From assembly GCA_944320685.1 (NCBI GenBank), contig CALUIK010000003.1, positions 124,001 through 188,000 of the forward strand: a stretch of 64,000 nucleotides of DNA, given 5' to 3'. This DNA comes from an uncultured Alistipes sp. GTDB lineage: Bacteria > Bacteroidota > Bacteroidia > Bacteroidales > Rikenellaceae. Under the pieces are notes generated by a model. That model was given only the letters and a program-made list of their open reading frames with translations, was not told the DNA's origin and ran no database searches. A program made the position numbers and the translations under genes. Below, piece by piece: positions 1 through 6,358 of the stretch. Every line of letters starts with the position of its first letter. The first letter of the stretch is position 1.

Positions 1-96
1 ATAATCGACAAGGCCGATGGATTAATGAGATGGAAATTGAAAATTAACAGTCCGGAGAAAATTGCGGAAGTCGGAAGATGGCCGACCCAGTTTTAA
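1..96 (+). CDS. C-terminal tail of an unidentified protein cut by the window edge
   Basis: The first reading frame is open from the first base to a TAA at 94-96 and encodes 31 residues with a plausible, mixed composition rich in Lys, Ile and Trp. I do not recognise the family. It could be the end of a real gene entering from the left or chance coding in an AT-richer, decayed region. The frames that follow to about 410 are open only in pieces and look like remnants rather than a gene. Confidence 0.3.
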   Translation: MIDKADGLMRWKLKINSPEKIAEVGRWPTQF

Positions 97-623
97 GGCG
101 GGTTGCGACAGGATGGCGGTTTCATGCCATTACCCGTTGCAAGCGGAACATCGCAAAGGAGCTTCGGGGCAAAGTGAACGAACCGGCGCCAGATCCAACG
201 AGTATGTGGACAAGATGCGGTGGTACTCCCTTCATGAACATAAGCTGCCGCCATTGACCGGCTTTAGCCTGAACGCATTGGACTTTTCTGAAAGGGTAAT
301 CCAAAAGTTGCGCAAGTTGAAGAAAGTAAGGTTGAAAGGCTATTCCTGTTCTCTCGAGTTTGACTGGAAGTTCAGCGACAAGAGTGCGGCTTTCCAGTTT
401 ATAGGATAAGGCAAGGACATTACCGCTATGCGTGAATCGTAAATGATATACCGCTTGTGCAATGGCTCAGGCGGAAAGCGAATGAATAACCGGTTTGGGG
501 ATTGCATCTGCAAAGCAGGATAAAGGGCTGAAAATAATATAGTGTGTAGTCTAAAATCCACTTTAAAAGCAAATAAAAACACTATAAATTAAATATTATA
601 TAGGAGATCACCGAGAAAATCCC

Positions 624-631
624 TATATTTG
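624..631 (+). promoter_or_regulatory. Candidate -7 box (TATATTTG)
   Basis: The box matches the Bacteroidota TAnnTTTG consensus. No TTG-type -33 element is seen at the usual spacing, so this is weaker than most boxes in the window. If active, its transcript would carry the long hairpin element and then the broken lipoprotein gene. Confidence 0.4.
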
Positions 632-696
632 TAATCGGATTGAGGCGACTCTTTCCAAGACATGCGATAAAAAGAAGAAGCGTTATGCGCATCAGG

Positions 697-814
697 TATT
701 TGGAAACGTAGGAAATTTTCAAATTGCATACCCGGATGGCATAGTGGTTCTCACGCTATAGCGTGGGCTGCTATAACTACATCTGTATGCAAGGTTTCCT
801 ACGACCTCCAAATA
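697..814 (+). repeat. 118-nt imperfect inverted-repeat element (long hairpin)
   Basis: The left arm (697-731) and right arm (785-814) pair through TATTTGGA, CGTAGGAAA and GCATAC blocks separated by small internal loops. The centre carries the self-complementary CACGCTATAGCGTG (752-765), so the whole element folds into one long interrupted stem. A second, truncated copy of the central block (TGGCATAGT...CTCACG) lies just downstream at 821-838. No transposase is next to it. It could be a non-autonomous mobile palindrome (REP/MITE-like) or a structured RNA. The function is unknown to me. Confidence 0.6.
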
Positions 815-895
815 AAGACGTGGCATAGTTGGCTCACGTTTTCAATATAATAACATCTTGTTGATAGGGGCAATCGAAAATATAATAACTACAAT

Positions 896-1434
896 ATGAA
901 TAAACTTATCGTTTCATTTCTGCTCTCAGCTGCTTTTCTGGCATCGGCTTGCAGCGATGATGGGCCTAAAGATTCAGTCAAAGAGATTAGAATGCAGGTC
1001 TCAGCAGAAACAGGCGTAATGTATGTATGGGGCGACGACAAGAAGGAGAATCCCATCGAGTGTATGCTTGTCATGTCGGAAGATAATCCCGGAGTATGGG
1101 AATATATTACGGCGATGGCTCATCGCTGCCGTCATACGACAACGCCCGTATTTGGTTGGAAGATGTCCTTGACAAAGGAGACCCCAATTGGGTGAAATTC
1201 GAGTCCGTGCCTTACATGGCAATGTATTCGTTTGTTCTGTCTCCGTTCACCGATGACATTCGATTGGTAAGCAACGGTTCACATGGTCCGATGTTCAAAA
1301 GCGTCATTCCCGAAGATGAGTTTACCCGTATTCAATCCATGCAGTCCGGTGAAGAAGTCCGTTACGCACTCATCCTTGCCAATGTTTATAAAAAGGGACT
1401 TCAAAAGTTGGAATTTACCGTTAAAAAGCGATAA
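896..1434 (+). pseudogene. Small lipoprotein gene interrupted by a single frameshift
   Basis: The first frame begins with a lipoprotein signal peptide (Lys-Leu charged start, hydrophobic core, lipobox ending in Ala-Cys at residue 19). It reads sensibly for about 66 codons to roughly base 1095. From about 1096 the sense reading continues in the -1 frame for 112 codons to a TAA at 1432-1434. Joined, they make one ordinary secreted lipoprotein of about 178 residues of unknown family. The switch falls near GGGAATATATT, and loss of one base explains it. A sequencing error or programmed slippage cannot be excluded, but the next gene downstream is also broken, which favours real decay. Confidence 0.6.
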
Positions 1435-1970
1435 CTCTATAGACTTCAACTGGAGATCAGGCCAATTTCCCGATCAAGCCATGTTTCATAACGAGGATGA
1501 GATAACAGTTTGACGCTGTTCACTGCCAAGAATATGACAAGGGTATAAAGAGATTTTGTGGTAGAAAAACAAAAAGTTTGAGAATATAGTTTCAGCCGAA
1601 GGCTTGCAGCATAGAGGTAAGTCCATTGCCCAACGGCAAAAACATATATCTGGTTGGCTGTTGTTCGGCATATCTACATTCATGGACGTTCCCATTATTA
1701 TGGGGCAGTGAAGCCTGCTGCCTTTGTCAATTATATGGGTATATAATAATGGGTATATATAGGACATCTGCAGACCCCATTGACTTGGGCCGTTGCAGTT
1801 TTAGCTTCAATCTGCTTATATTTATACCGCACGCATGATCCCGTTGCACGTCATAATCTGTTTAACTTTACCTGTCGGTTCAAATTAATCTGTGTTTATG
1901 CGGCTTTCCCAAGTGGGATAATGACGGGCTTGTCTTCCGTAAAATGCAGATGGGCGGGCTTGATATGTGC
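1435..1970. other. Non-coding or decayed stretch between two broken genes
   Basis: All frames are interrupted. A short hydrophobic run (around 1778-1835, reading like a membrane helix) may be the N-terminal remnant of the membrane protease whose C-terminal half is recognisable just downstream. The tandem-like ATATGGGTATATA pieces at 1731-1760 are simple AT-rich repeats. I see no RNA gene or promoter here. Confidence 0.4.
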
Positions 1971-1972
1971 GG

Positions 1973-2245
1973 GCTGAACGCGTTGGTTTACAAATAGCTG
2001 TTTGGGCCATTGCTTTCGGGATTCTTCATTTTTCATGGTCGCTGTTTGGCGAAGCCTAAAAAACGGAATATGCCCGGCAGTGTCAACCATTGGTTTAGGT
2101 CTTTTCCTTGGCTTCATTATATGTCGTAGCAGGACGCAATGTCTTATCCGCAACCGTAGCCCATGTGGCTATAAATCTGCTTGTCGAGCCATGGCTGATA
2201 TTGAATGCGGCCAGCTCTACTGATGTCGGGGCGGCCATAGGTAAA
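1973..2245 (+). pseudogene. Remnant of a CPBP-family intramembrane protease (Abi/Rce1-like)
   Basis: Three pieces in two frames line up in the order of the CPBP C-terminal half. The first is a segment reading AERVGLQIAVWAIAFGILHF followed by SWSLFGEA, which carries the family's FxxxH motif and then meets a TAA at 2057. A piece in the other frame reads STIGLGLFLG. The original frame then resumes with a stretch containing YVVAGRN and AHVAINLL, which carries the family's last conserved His/Asn motif. A stop plus two compensating frameshifts (one at an A6 run near 2058) show that it is dead. CPBP proteins are membrane metalloproteases involved in prenyl-protein-type processing or bacteriocin self-immunity. 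The assignment rests on motif order only. Confidence 0.55.
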
Positions 2246-2443
2246 CGTAGCGCAGTAAAAAACAGTGACGTACGGGCAAGACGATGCAGTCTGCGGCAAT
2301 CGGGACGGTTGCAGGGCCATTGCCCCCGAAACGGGGCGTTTCGTCTGCGGCCGTGCGGCTGTGAGATTTACCTTATTTGTTCGTGAAATTGTCCGGAAAG
2401 GCATTTTTCCCCGTACACAACGGAATATTACGGTCTAAATGCG

Positions 2444-2451
2444 TATATTTG
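2444..2451 (+). promoter_or_regulatory. -7 box of the steroid/bile-acid reductase operon
   Basis: TATATTTG, a perfect Bacteroidota -7 element, lies about 80 bases before the first gene of the three-gene operon. No comparable box occurs between those genes, so they are probably one transcript. The -33 region is poor. Confidence 0.65.
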
Positions 2452-2530
2452 CCATATTGCATTCCTTCGCCGCCGACATGCCGCATTGAGCGTCAGTTGC
2501 GGCGAGGCATTGCGGTACAAGCGGCGGGCC

Positions 2531-3304
2531 ATGATGGAAAATTATAATACTGCGTATAACATATTCTTGGCGGTGATGGCCGTCATCGCGCTGGGCGTCT
2601 TCGTGGCGCTGCACTTTTTCGAGGCCGGCTACGGCTACCTGTTCGACCGACGTTACGGTCCTCCTGTGCCAAACAAGGCGGGATGGGTGCTTATGGAGTC
2701 GCCCGTCTTCATCTTGATGTGGGTGCTGTGGGCTTGTTCCGACCGTATGTGGGATGCCGTGCCGCTTGCATTGCTGGCAATGTTCCAGCTGCACTATTTC
2801 CAACGGTCGTTCGTCTTCCCGCTTCTGATGCGCGGGAAATCGAAGATGCCGCTCGGTATAGTGCTTATGGGCATGGTGTTCAATACGCTCAATGCCCTGA
2901 TGCAGGGCGGGTGGATATTCTATTTCTCGCCCGAGGGCTATTACGACGGATGGTTGGGCAAGCCGTTCATATATGTGGGCACCGTACTGTTCTTTGCCGG
3001 CATGTTCATAAACCTGCAGTCGGACTATATCATACGCCATCTGCGCAAGGAGGGCGACACGCGCCACTACATTCCCCGCGGGGGCATGTTCCGTTATGTC
3101 TCGTCGGCCAACTATTTCGGCGAATTGCTCGAGTGGACGGGTTTTGCCATAGCGTCGTGGTCGTGGGCGGGTGCCGTGTTCGTGTGGTGGACCTTCGCCA
3201 ATCTGGCGCCGCGTTCGGCCTCGCTCTACAAACGCTACGAGCGGGAGTTTGGCGAGGAGTTCACCTCGCTCGGCCGCAAACGCATCATCCCGTTCATCTA
3301 TTGA
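2531..3304 (+). CDS. Steroid 5-alpha-reductase family membrane enzyme (DUF1295/3-oxo-5-alpha-steroid 4-dehydrogenase)
   Basis: A 257-residue polytopic membrane protein with about six hydrophobic segments. The C-terminal third carries the family signature: a GDTRHYIPRGG segment followed by YVSSANYFGELLEW, an NLAPRSASLYKRYEREFGEEF stretch, and a basic-hydrophobic end. The family reduces the delta-4 double bond of 3-oxo-steroids with NAD(P)H to the 5-alpha (planar) product. The open frame reaches further upstream but has no ATG there. ATG-ATG at 2531/2534 is the sensible start. It is first in a tight operon with an old-yellow-enzyme-type reductase and an SDR. That set is the enzyme combination reported for conversion of 3-oxo-delta-4 bile acids to allo/isoallo acids in gut Bacteroidota. 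Substrate is inferred from context, and related DUF1295 proteins can have other lipid substrates. Confidence 0.85.
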   Translation: MMENYNTAYNIFLAVMAVIALGVFVALHFFEAGYGYLFDRRYGPPVPNKAGWVLMESPVFILMWVLWACSDRMWDAVPLALLAMFQLHYFQRSFVFPLLMRGKSKMPLGIVLMGMVFNTLNALMQGGWIFYFSPEGYYDGWLGKPFIYVGTVLFFAGMFINLQSDYIIRHLRKEGDTRHYIPRGGMFRYVSSANYFGELLEWTGFAIASWSWAGAVFVWWTFANLAPRSASLYKRYEREFGEEFTSLGRKRIIPFIY

Positions 3305-3310
3305 CTGTAA

Positions 3311-4567
3311 ATGGAGAATACTATGGATAAGGATCTGAAGGATTCGAAACTTTTTACCCCCTACAAACTGGGGCCCGTGACGTTGCGAAACCGCACGATA
3401 CGATCGGCGGCATTCGAGTCCATGGGCAAGGATTTCGGCCCGACGCAAAAATTGAAGGATTATCATGTGAGTGTCGCGCGCGGGGGCATTGGCATGACCA
3501 CGCTGGCCTACGCTTCGATCAACCGCAGCGGCGTGTCATTCAACAGCCAGCTGTGGTTCCGCCCCGAGATCGTGCCGGCGCTGCGTGACATAACGGACGC
3601 CATACATGCCGAGGGCGCAGCCGCAGGCATACAGATCGGACATTGCGGCAACATGACCCATTGGTCGACTGCGGGATGTTTTCCCGTCTCGGCCTCGAAC
3701 GGCTTCAATCTCTATTCTCCGACATTCCACCGCCGCCTGCGCCGCGACGAGATTACGGAGATGGCGCGCGACTTCGGCCGCGCCGTCGGGACAGCGCACG
3801 AGGCGGGATTCGACAGCGTGGAGGTGCATGCAGGCCACGGATACCTTATCTCACAGTTCCTTTCACCCTATACCAACCGCCGCCGTGACGAGTTCGGCGG
3901 CTCGCTTGCCAACCGCATGCGTTTCATGGAAATGTGTCTCGAGGAGGTGATGGAGGCGGCTGCGCGCTGCCGTATGGCCGTGTTGGTGAAACACAATATG
4001 GAGGATGGCTTCCGCGGCGGCATTGAGGTGCCCGAGTCGATAGAGATAGCCAAGCGCATAGAGTCGTTCGGGGTCGATGGCATCGTGCTCTCGTCGGGAT
4101 TTGTGTCGCGTGCGCCTATGGCCGTCATGCGCGGGCGCATACCCACCAAGACGATGGGATACTACATGCCGTGGAAGATGTGGCCGCAGAAGATCGTCGT
4201 GTCATTGTTCGGGCAGTGGATGATAAAGCAATACGATTTCGAGGAGTGTTTTTTCCTTGAGAATGCCAAGCGTTTCCGCCGCGAGCTGAAATGCCCGCTG
4301 GTATATGTGGGCGGCCTTGTGTCGCGTCGCGGCGTCGAGCGTGTGCTGGACGAAGGTTTCGAGATGGTGCAGATGGCACGTGCACTGGTGAACGATCCTG
4401 CGTTCGTGAACCGCATGCGCGACGGCGACATTGATACCCGTTCAGGATGCGACCATAAGGATTACTGTATAGCACGCATGTATTCGATCGACATGCAGTG
4501 CTGCCATAACTGCCCCGACCTGCCGGACAAGATATGTCGGGAGCTCGGATTACCCCGCAGACGATGA
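3311..4567 (+). CDS. NADH:flavin oxidoreductase, old-yellow-enzyme family (BaiCD/5-beta-reductase-like)
   Basis: A TIM-barrel FMN enzyme of about 418 residues, which reduces activated C=C bonds. Visible landmarks are the N-terminal LFTPYKLGPVTLRNR strand, the GIQIGHCGN substrate/FMN segment, the HAGHGYLISQFLSPYTNRR catalytic motif and the GGLVSRRG phosphate-binding end. It lacks the second NAD/FAD domain of full-length enoate reductases such as BaiCD (over 600 residues). It ends in a cysteine-rich tail (Cys380, 386, 397, 398, 401, 409) that could hold an Fe-S cluster or zinc. It starts 6 bases after the upstream reductase. GGAG before the second ATG (3323) makes that a possible alternative start. 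With its neighbours it probably reduces 3-oxo-delta-4 steroids or bile acids, perhaps to the 5-beta form. Confidence 0.82.
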   Translation: MENTMDKDLKDSKLFTPYKLGPVTLRNRTIRSAAFESMGKDFGPTQKLKDYHVSVARGGIGMTTLAYASINRSGVSFNSQLWFRPEIVPALRDITDAIHAEGAAAGIQIGHCGNMTHWSTAGCFPVSASNGFNLYSPTFHRRLRRDEITEMARDFGRAVGTAHEAGFDSVEVHAGHGYLISQFLSPYTNRRRDEFGGSLANRMRFMEMCLEEVMEAAARCRMAVLVKHNMEDGFRGGIEVPESIEIAKRIESFGVDGIVLSSGFVSRAPMAVMRGRIPTKTMGYYMPWKMWPQKIVVSLFGQWMIKQYDFEECFFLENAKRFRRELKCPLVYVGGLVSRRGVERVLDEGFEMVQMARALVNDPAFVNRMRDGDIDTRSGCDHKDYCIARMYSIDMQCCHNCPDLPDKICRELGLPRRR

Positions 4568-5376
4568 GCAGGAAGGATCGTTTTGCCGCAGGTACGCGTA
4601 CGGCGCTGGTTACGGGTGCGTCGAAGGGCATAGGCCGCTGTTATGCCCTGCAGTTGGCGCGCGAGGGATACAATGTGGTGATGGTTGCCGTGGACGAGGA
4701 CGAACTTGTACGTACGGCCAGTGAGGTGCGTGCGGCAAATCCGCAGGTGCAGGTGCGGTGGCTGTCGAAAGACCTTGCTACGCCCACGGCGGGGGAGGAG
4801 CTTTTTGCATGGGTAAAGGCCGAGGGCATCGAGACCGACGTGCTGATAAACAATGCCGGAATATTCTCTTTCTGCGACATATTGAATACCCCCATCGAGC
4901 GTATCAGCCGCATCATCATGCTGCATGACCTTACGGCTACGGTGACGTGCCGTCTGTTTGCGGCCGACATGGCTGCGCGCGGCTGGGGGCGCATACTGAA
5001 CATGTCGTCGTATTCGATATGGATGCCCTACCCGGGGTTGTCGCTATACAGCGCCAGCAAAGCCTACCTGAAGAGTTTTTCGGTGGCATTCTCGAAGGAG
5101 GTGCGCGAACTGGGGGTGACGGTGACAGCGGTATGTCCAGCAGGTATCGCCACCGATCTGTACGGCCTTGCGCCGCGATGGCAGAAGATCGGGCTGCGCC
5201 TCGGTGTACTCATGTCGCCCGAGAGTTGTGCGCGCCGCTCGCTGCGTGCCATGTGGCGGGGGCGGCGCTGTATCGTCCCCGATTGGTGGTTCCGTCTTTT
5301 GATCCCGTTTTGCAGGATGGTGTCGGGCCCCGTGATGAGGTGGCTGCGTAACTTTACTATGCCTTTCCAGAAGTAG
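4564..5376 (+). CDS. Short-chain dehydrogenase/reductase, probable 3-beta-hydroxysteroid dehydrogenase
   Basis: A 270-residue classical SDR. It has the cofactor loop TGASKGIG (residues 17-24), NNAG (96-99), catalytic Ser148/149, Tyr162 and Lys166 in YSASK, and a PAG turn after strand six. The C-terminal 40 residues are aromatic and hydrophobic, as in membrane-associated 17-beta-HSD12-like enzymes. ATG overlaps the preceding stop (ATGA), so translation is coupled to the flavin reductase. Operon context suggests oxidation/reduction of the steroid 3-hydroxyl, feeding or following delta-4 reduction. The stereochemistry (3-alpha or 3-beta) cannot be read from sequence. Confidence 0.85.
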   Translation: MSRKDRFAAGTRTALVTGASKGIGRCYALQLAREGYNVVMVAVDEDELVRTASEVRAANPQVQVRWLSKDLATPTAGEELFAWVKAEGIETDVLINNAGIFSFCDILNTPIERISRIIMLHDLTATVTCRLFAADMAARGWGRILNMSSYSIWMPYPGLSLYSASKAYLKSFSVAFSKEVRELGVTVTAVCPAGIATDLYGLAPRWQKIGLRLGVLMSPESCARRSLRAMWRGRRCIVPDWWFRLLIPFCRMVSGPVMRWLRNFTMPFQK

Positions 5377-5407
5377 CAGTGCTGCGACTGCGGCAGGCGG
5401 AACGGAA

Positions 5408-5439
5408 GACGGAGCGCCCGTCGTGGGGGACGCTCCGTC
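5408..5439. terminator. Inverted repeat between convergent genes
   Basis: GACGGAGCG (5408-5416) pairs with CGCTCCGTC (5431-5439) across a 14-nt loop. It has no long T-run on either side. It sits between the steroid operon and the convergent cold-shock gene, so it probably ends both transcripts. Confidence 0.6.
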
Positions 5440-5483
5440 TCAACATTCGGCCATAAGCCGTGCCCGATGGCGTTTTGCGGCAG

Positions 5484-5696
5484 TTACTGCTGTCTCTTAT
5501 GCATTACGGTGACATTTACGGCCTGTTCGCCCTTGTCGTTCTTCTCGATTTCGAACTCAACGTTCTGACCTTCCGCAAGCGCCTTGAATCCGTCGGCTAC
5601 GATACCCGTGTAGTGTACGAATATTTCGCGGCCCTCTTCATTAAGGATGAATCCGTATCCTTTCTTGCTGTCGAACCATTTTACTTTGCCAATCAT
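5484..5696 (-). CDS. Cold-shock domain protein
   Basis: A 70-residue single CSD (OB-fold) protein that binds single-stranded RNA/DNA and melts RNA structure in the cytoplasm. It contains both nucleic-acid motifs: KGYGFI (RNP1) and IFVHYTGI (RNP2). The usual family length is 65-75 residues. It is monocistronic, has its own promoter about 40 bases upstream with an overlapping dyad, and converges on the SDR gene. Confidence 0.95.
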   Translation of the reverse strand: MIGKVKWFDSKKGYGFILNEEGREIFVHYTGIVADGFKALAEGQNVEFEIEKNDKGEQAVNVTVMHKRQQ

Positions 5697-5734
5697 AATA
5701 GTACTTCTTTCGTGAAACGTTGTTGTGTATAGAT

Positions 5735-5758
5735 CAAAGATAGCGATATTTATCGCTA
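5735..5758 (-). promoter_or_regulatory. Cold-shock gene promoter with overlapping palindromic operator-like site
   Basis: Read on the minus strand, TATCTTTG (5735-5742) is a perfect -7 box. Directly upstream and overlapping it by two bases is the dyad TAGCGATA-TT-TATCGCTA (5741-5758), 8-bp arms around a 2-bp spacer. The position fits a repressor or activator site. No cognate regulator is identifiable next to it. Confidence 0.65.
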
Positions 5759-5922
5759 TTGCAAAAGATTTGGGCTATTTTTTGCTCTTTCTGCTCTCGG
5801 TGTCAGCATATTCGGACCCATGGGGCAAGCCGATATGCCGGAACCGAACGTGTCGAACGGTAACGCGGGATGATGCCGTGCCGGCCGATGCAGCAGGTGC
5901 CGGACGGCGCTGTACGGAGATG

Positions 5923-6024
5923 AAAAAAGGGTAAGCTACTTATATCGCACCGCTACAACCGCATACCCTTGCTTGCTTCCGCACCTGGGGGATTCTGCAG
6001 GAGCTGGTCGTATAAGACTTACCC
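5923..6024 (-). ncRNA. ffs: Signal recognition particle RNA (4.5S-type small SRP RNA)
   Basis: On the minus strand the 5' end GGGTAAG pairs with CTTACCC at the 3' end, closing one long hairpin of about 100 nt. The apical part contains the conserved SRP helix-8 core, CAGGTGCGGAAGCAAGCAAG, with the GGAA tetraloop and the asymmetric internal-loop bases bound by the Ffh M domain. A six-T run (5923-5928 on the plus strand as A6) directly follows the closing stem and gives the terminator. TACCTTTG (6030-6037) is the -7 box. Its protein partner Ffh is encoded at 22755-24083. Confidence 0.9.
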
Positions 6025-6029
6025 GAGCG

Positions 6030-6037
6030 CAAAGGTA
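6030..6037 (-). promoter_or_regulatory. -7 box of the SRP RNA gene
   Basis: TACCTTTG on the minus strand ends about six bases before the first paired base of the SRP RNA. A TTG lies about 19 bases further upstream, the expected -33 spacing. Confidence 0.75.
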
Positions 6038-6190
6038 GAAATTTTTTTGCAACGAGCAAGCGATGCGGTGAATTTTGTTCTTCGGATGCCCCCCCCCTCT
6101 CGTTTTGGCCGTAGTGGTTGCTTGTGTGCAAATCGGGTCCGGAGTTACGTCTCCGCATGCATTTGTACTCGGAGCTTTCGGCAATGGATA

Positions 6191-6302
6191 GTAAATATTG
6201 TCTCTGCACCCGGTTTTGCGTATATATATGATGCGTCTCGGCAAAGACAAATCTGAAAACTGCATTTTCATTTGTCTCTGCGCTCGGCTTTGCGTATATT
6301 TG
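6191..6302 (+). repeat. Two tandem copies of a promoter-bearing repeat (copies A and B)
   Basis: Copy A (6191-6230) and copy B (6247-6302) share the string TTGTCTCTGCnCnCGG followed by TTTGCGTATAT. Copy B is preceded by a small dyad (GACAAAT...GAAAA / TTTTC...ATTTGTC) and ends in a perfect -7 box TATATTTG (6295-6302) that serves the phosphodiesterase gene. In copy A the box is degraded to TATATATG. A third copy (C) lies at 8751-8808 before another gene. The rest of the gap upstream (6038-6190) shows no gene. Confidence 0.6.
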
Positions 6303-6358
6303 TTCCGAAAAGACAATCATATGGAGTACCGTATGGATAGAAAGTAAAGGAGTGTATT

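Larger units (their letters stand above)
410..895. other. Gene-free leader/intergenic stretch with a promoter-like box and a long hairpin
   Basis: No convincing coding frame is present. The stretch holds a TATATTTG box (624-631), a 118-nt imperfect hairpin (697-814), a partial direct repeat of the hairpin's central segment (821-838), and a doubled ATATAATAAC motif (846-855 and 880-889) just before the following lipoprotein gene. Base composition is clearly AT-richer than the rest of the window. Confidence 0.5.

Noticed and set aside
62-409. A 115-codon open frame at the left edge with plausible amino-acid composition in its second half.
   Set aside because: It starts with TTG, lacks a promoter or recognised domain and lies in a decayed AT-rich zone, so I treat it as a possible remnant only.
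1731-1765. AT-rich direct repeats ATATGGGTATATA.
   Set aside because: Only two degenerate copies in AT-rich sequence; chance explains it.
2435-3466. A 343-codon open frame on the minus strand opposite the steroid reductase gene.
   Set aside because: It mirrors the GC-rich codon pattern of the real gene on the other strand, has low-complexity Arg/His-rich composition and matches nothing. Similar long mirror frames opposite 11155-14064, 37409-39704 and 53190-54550 were dismissed for the same reason.
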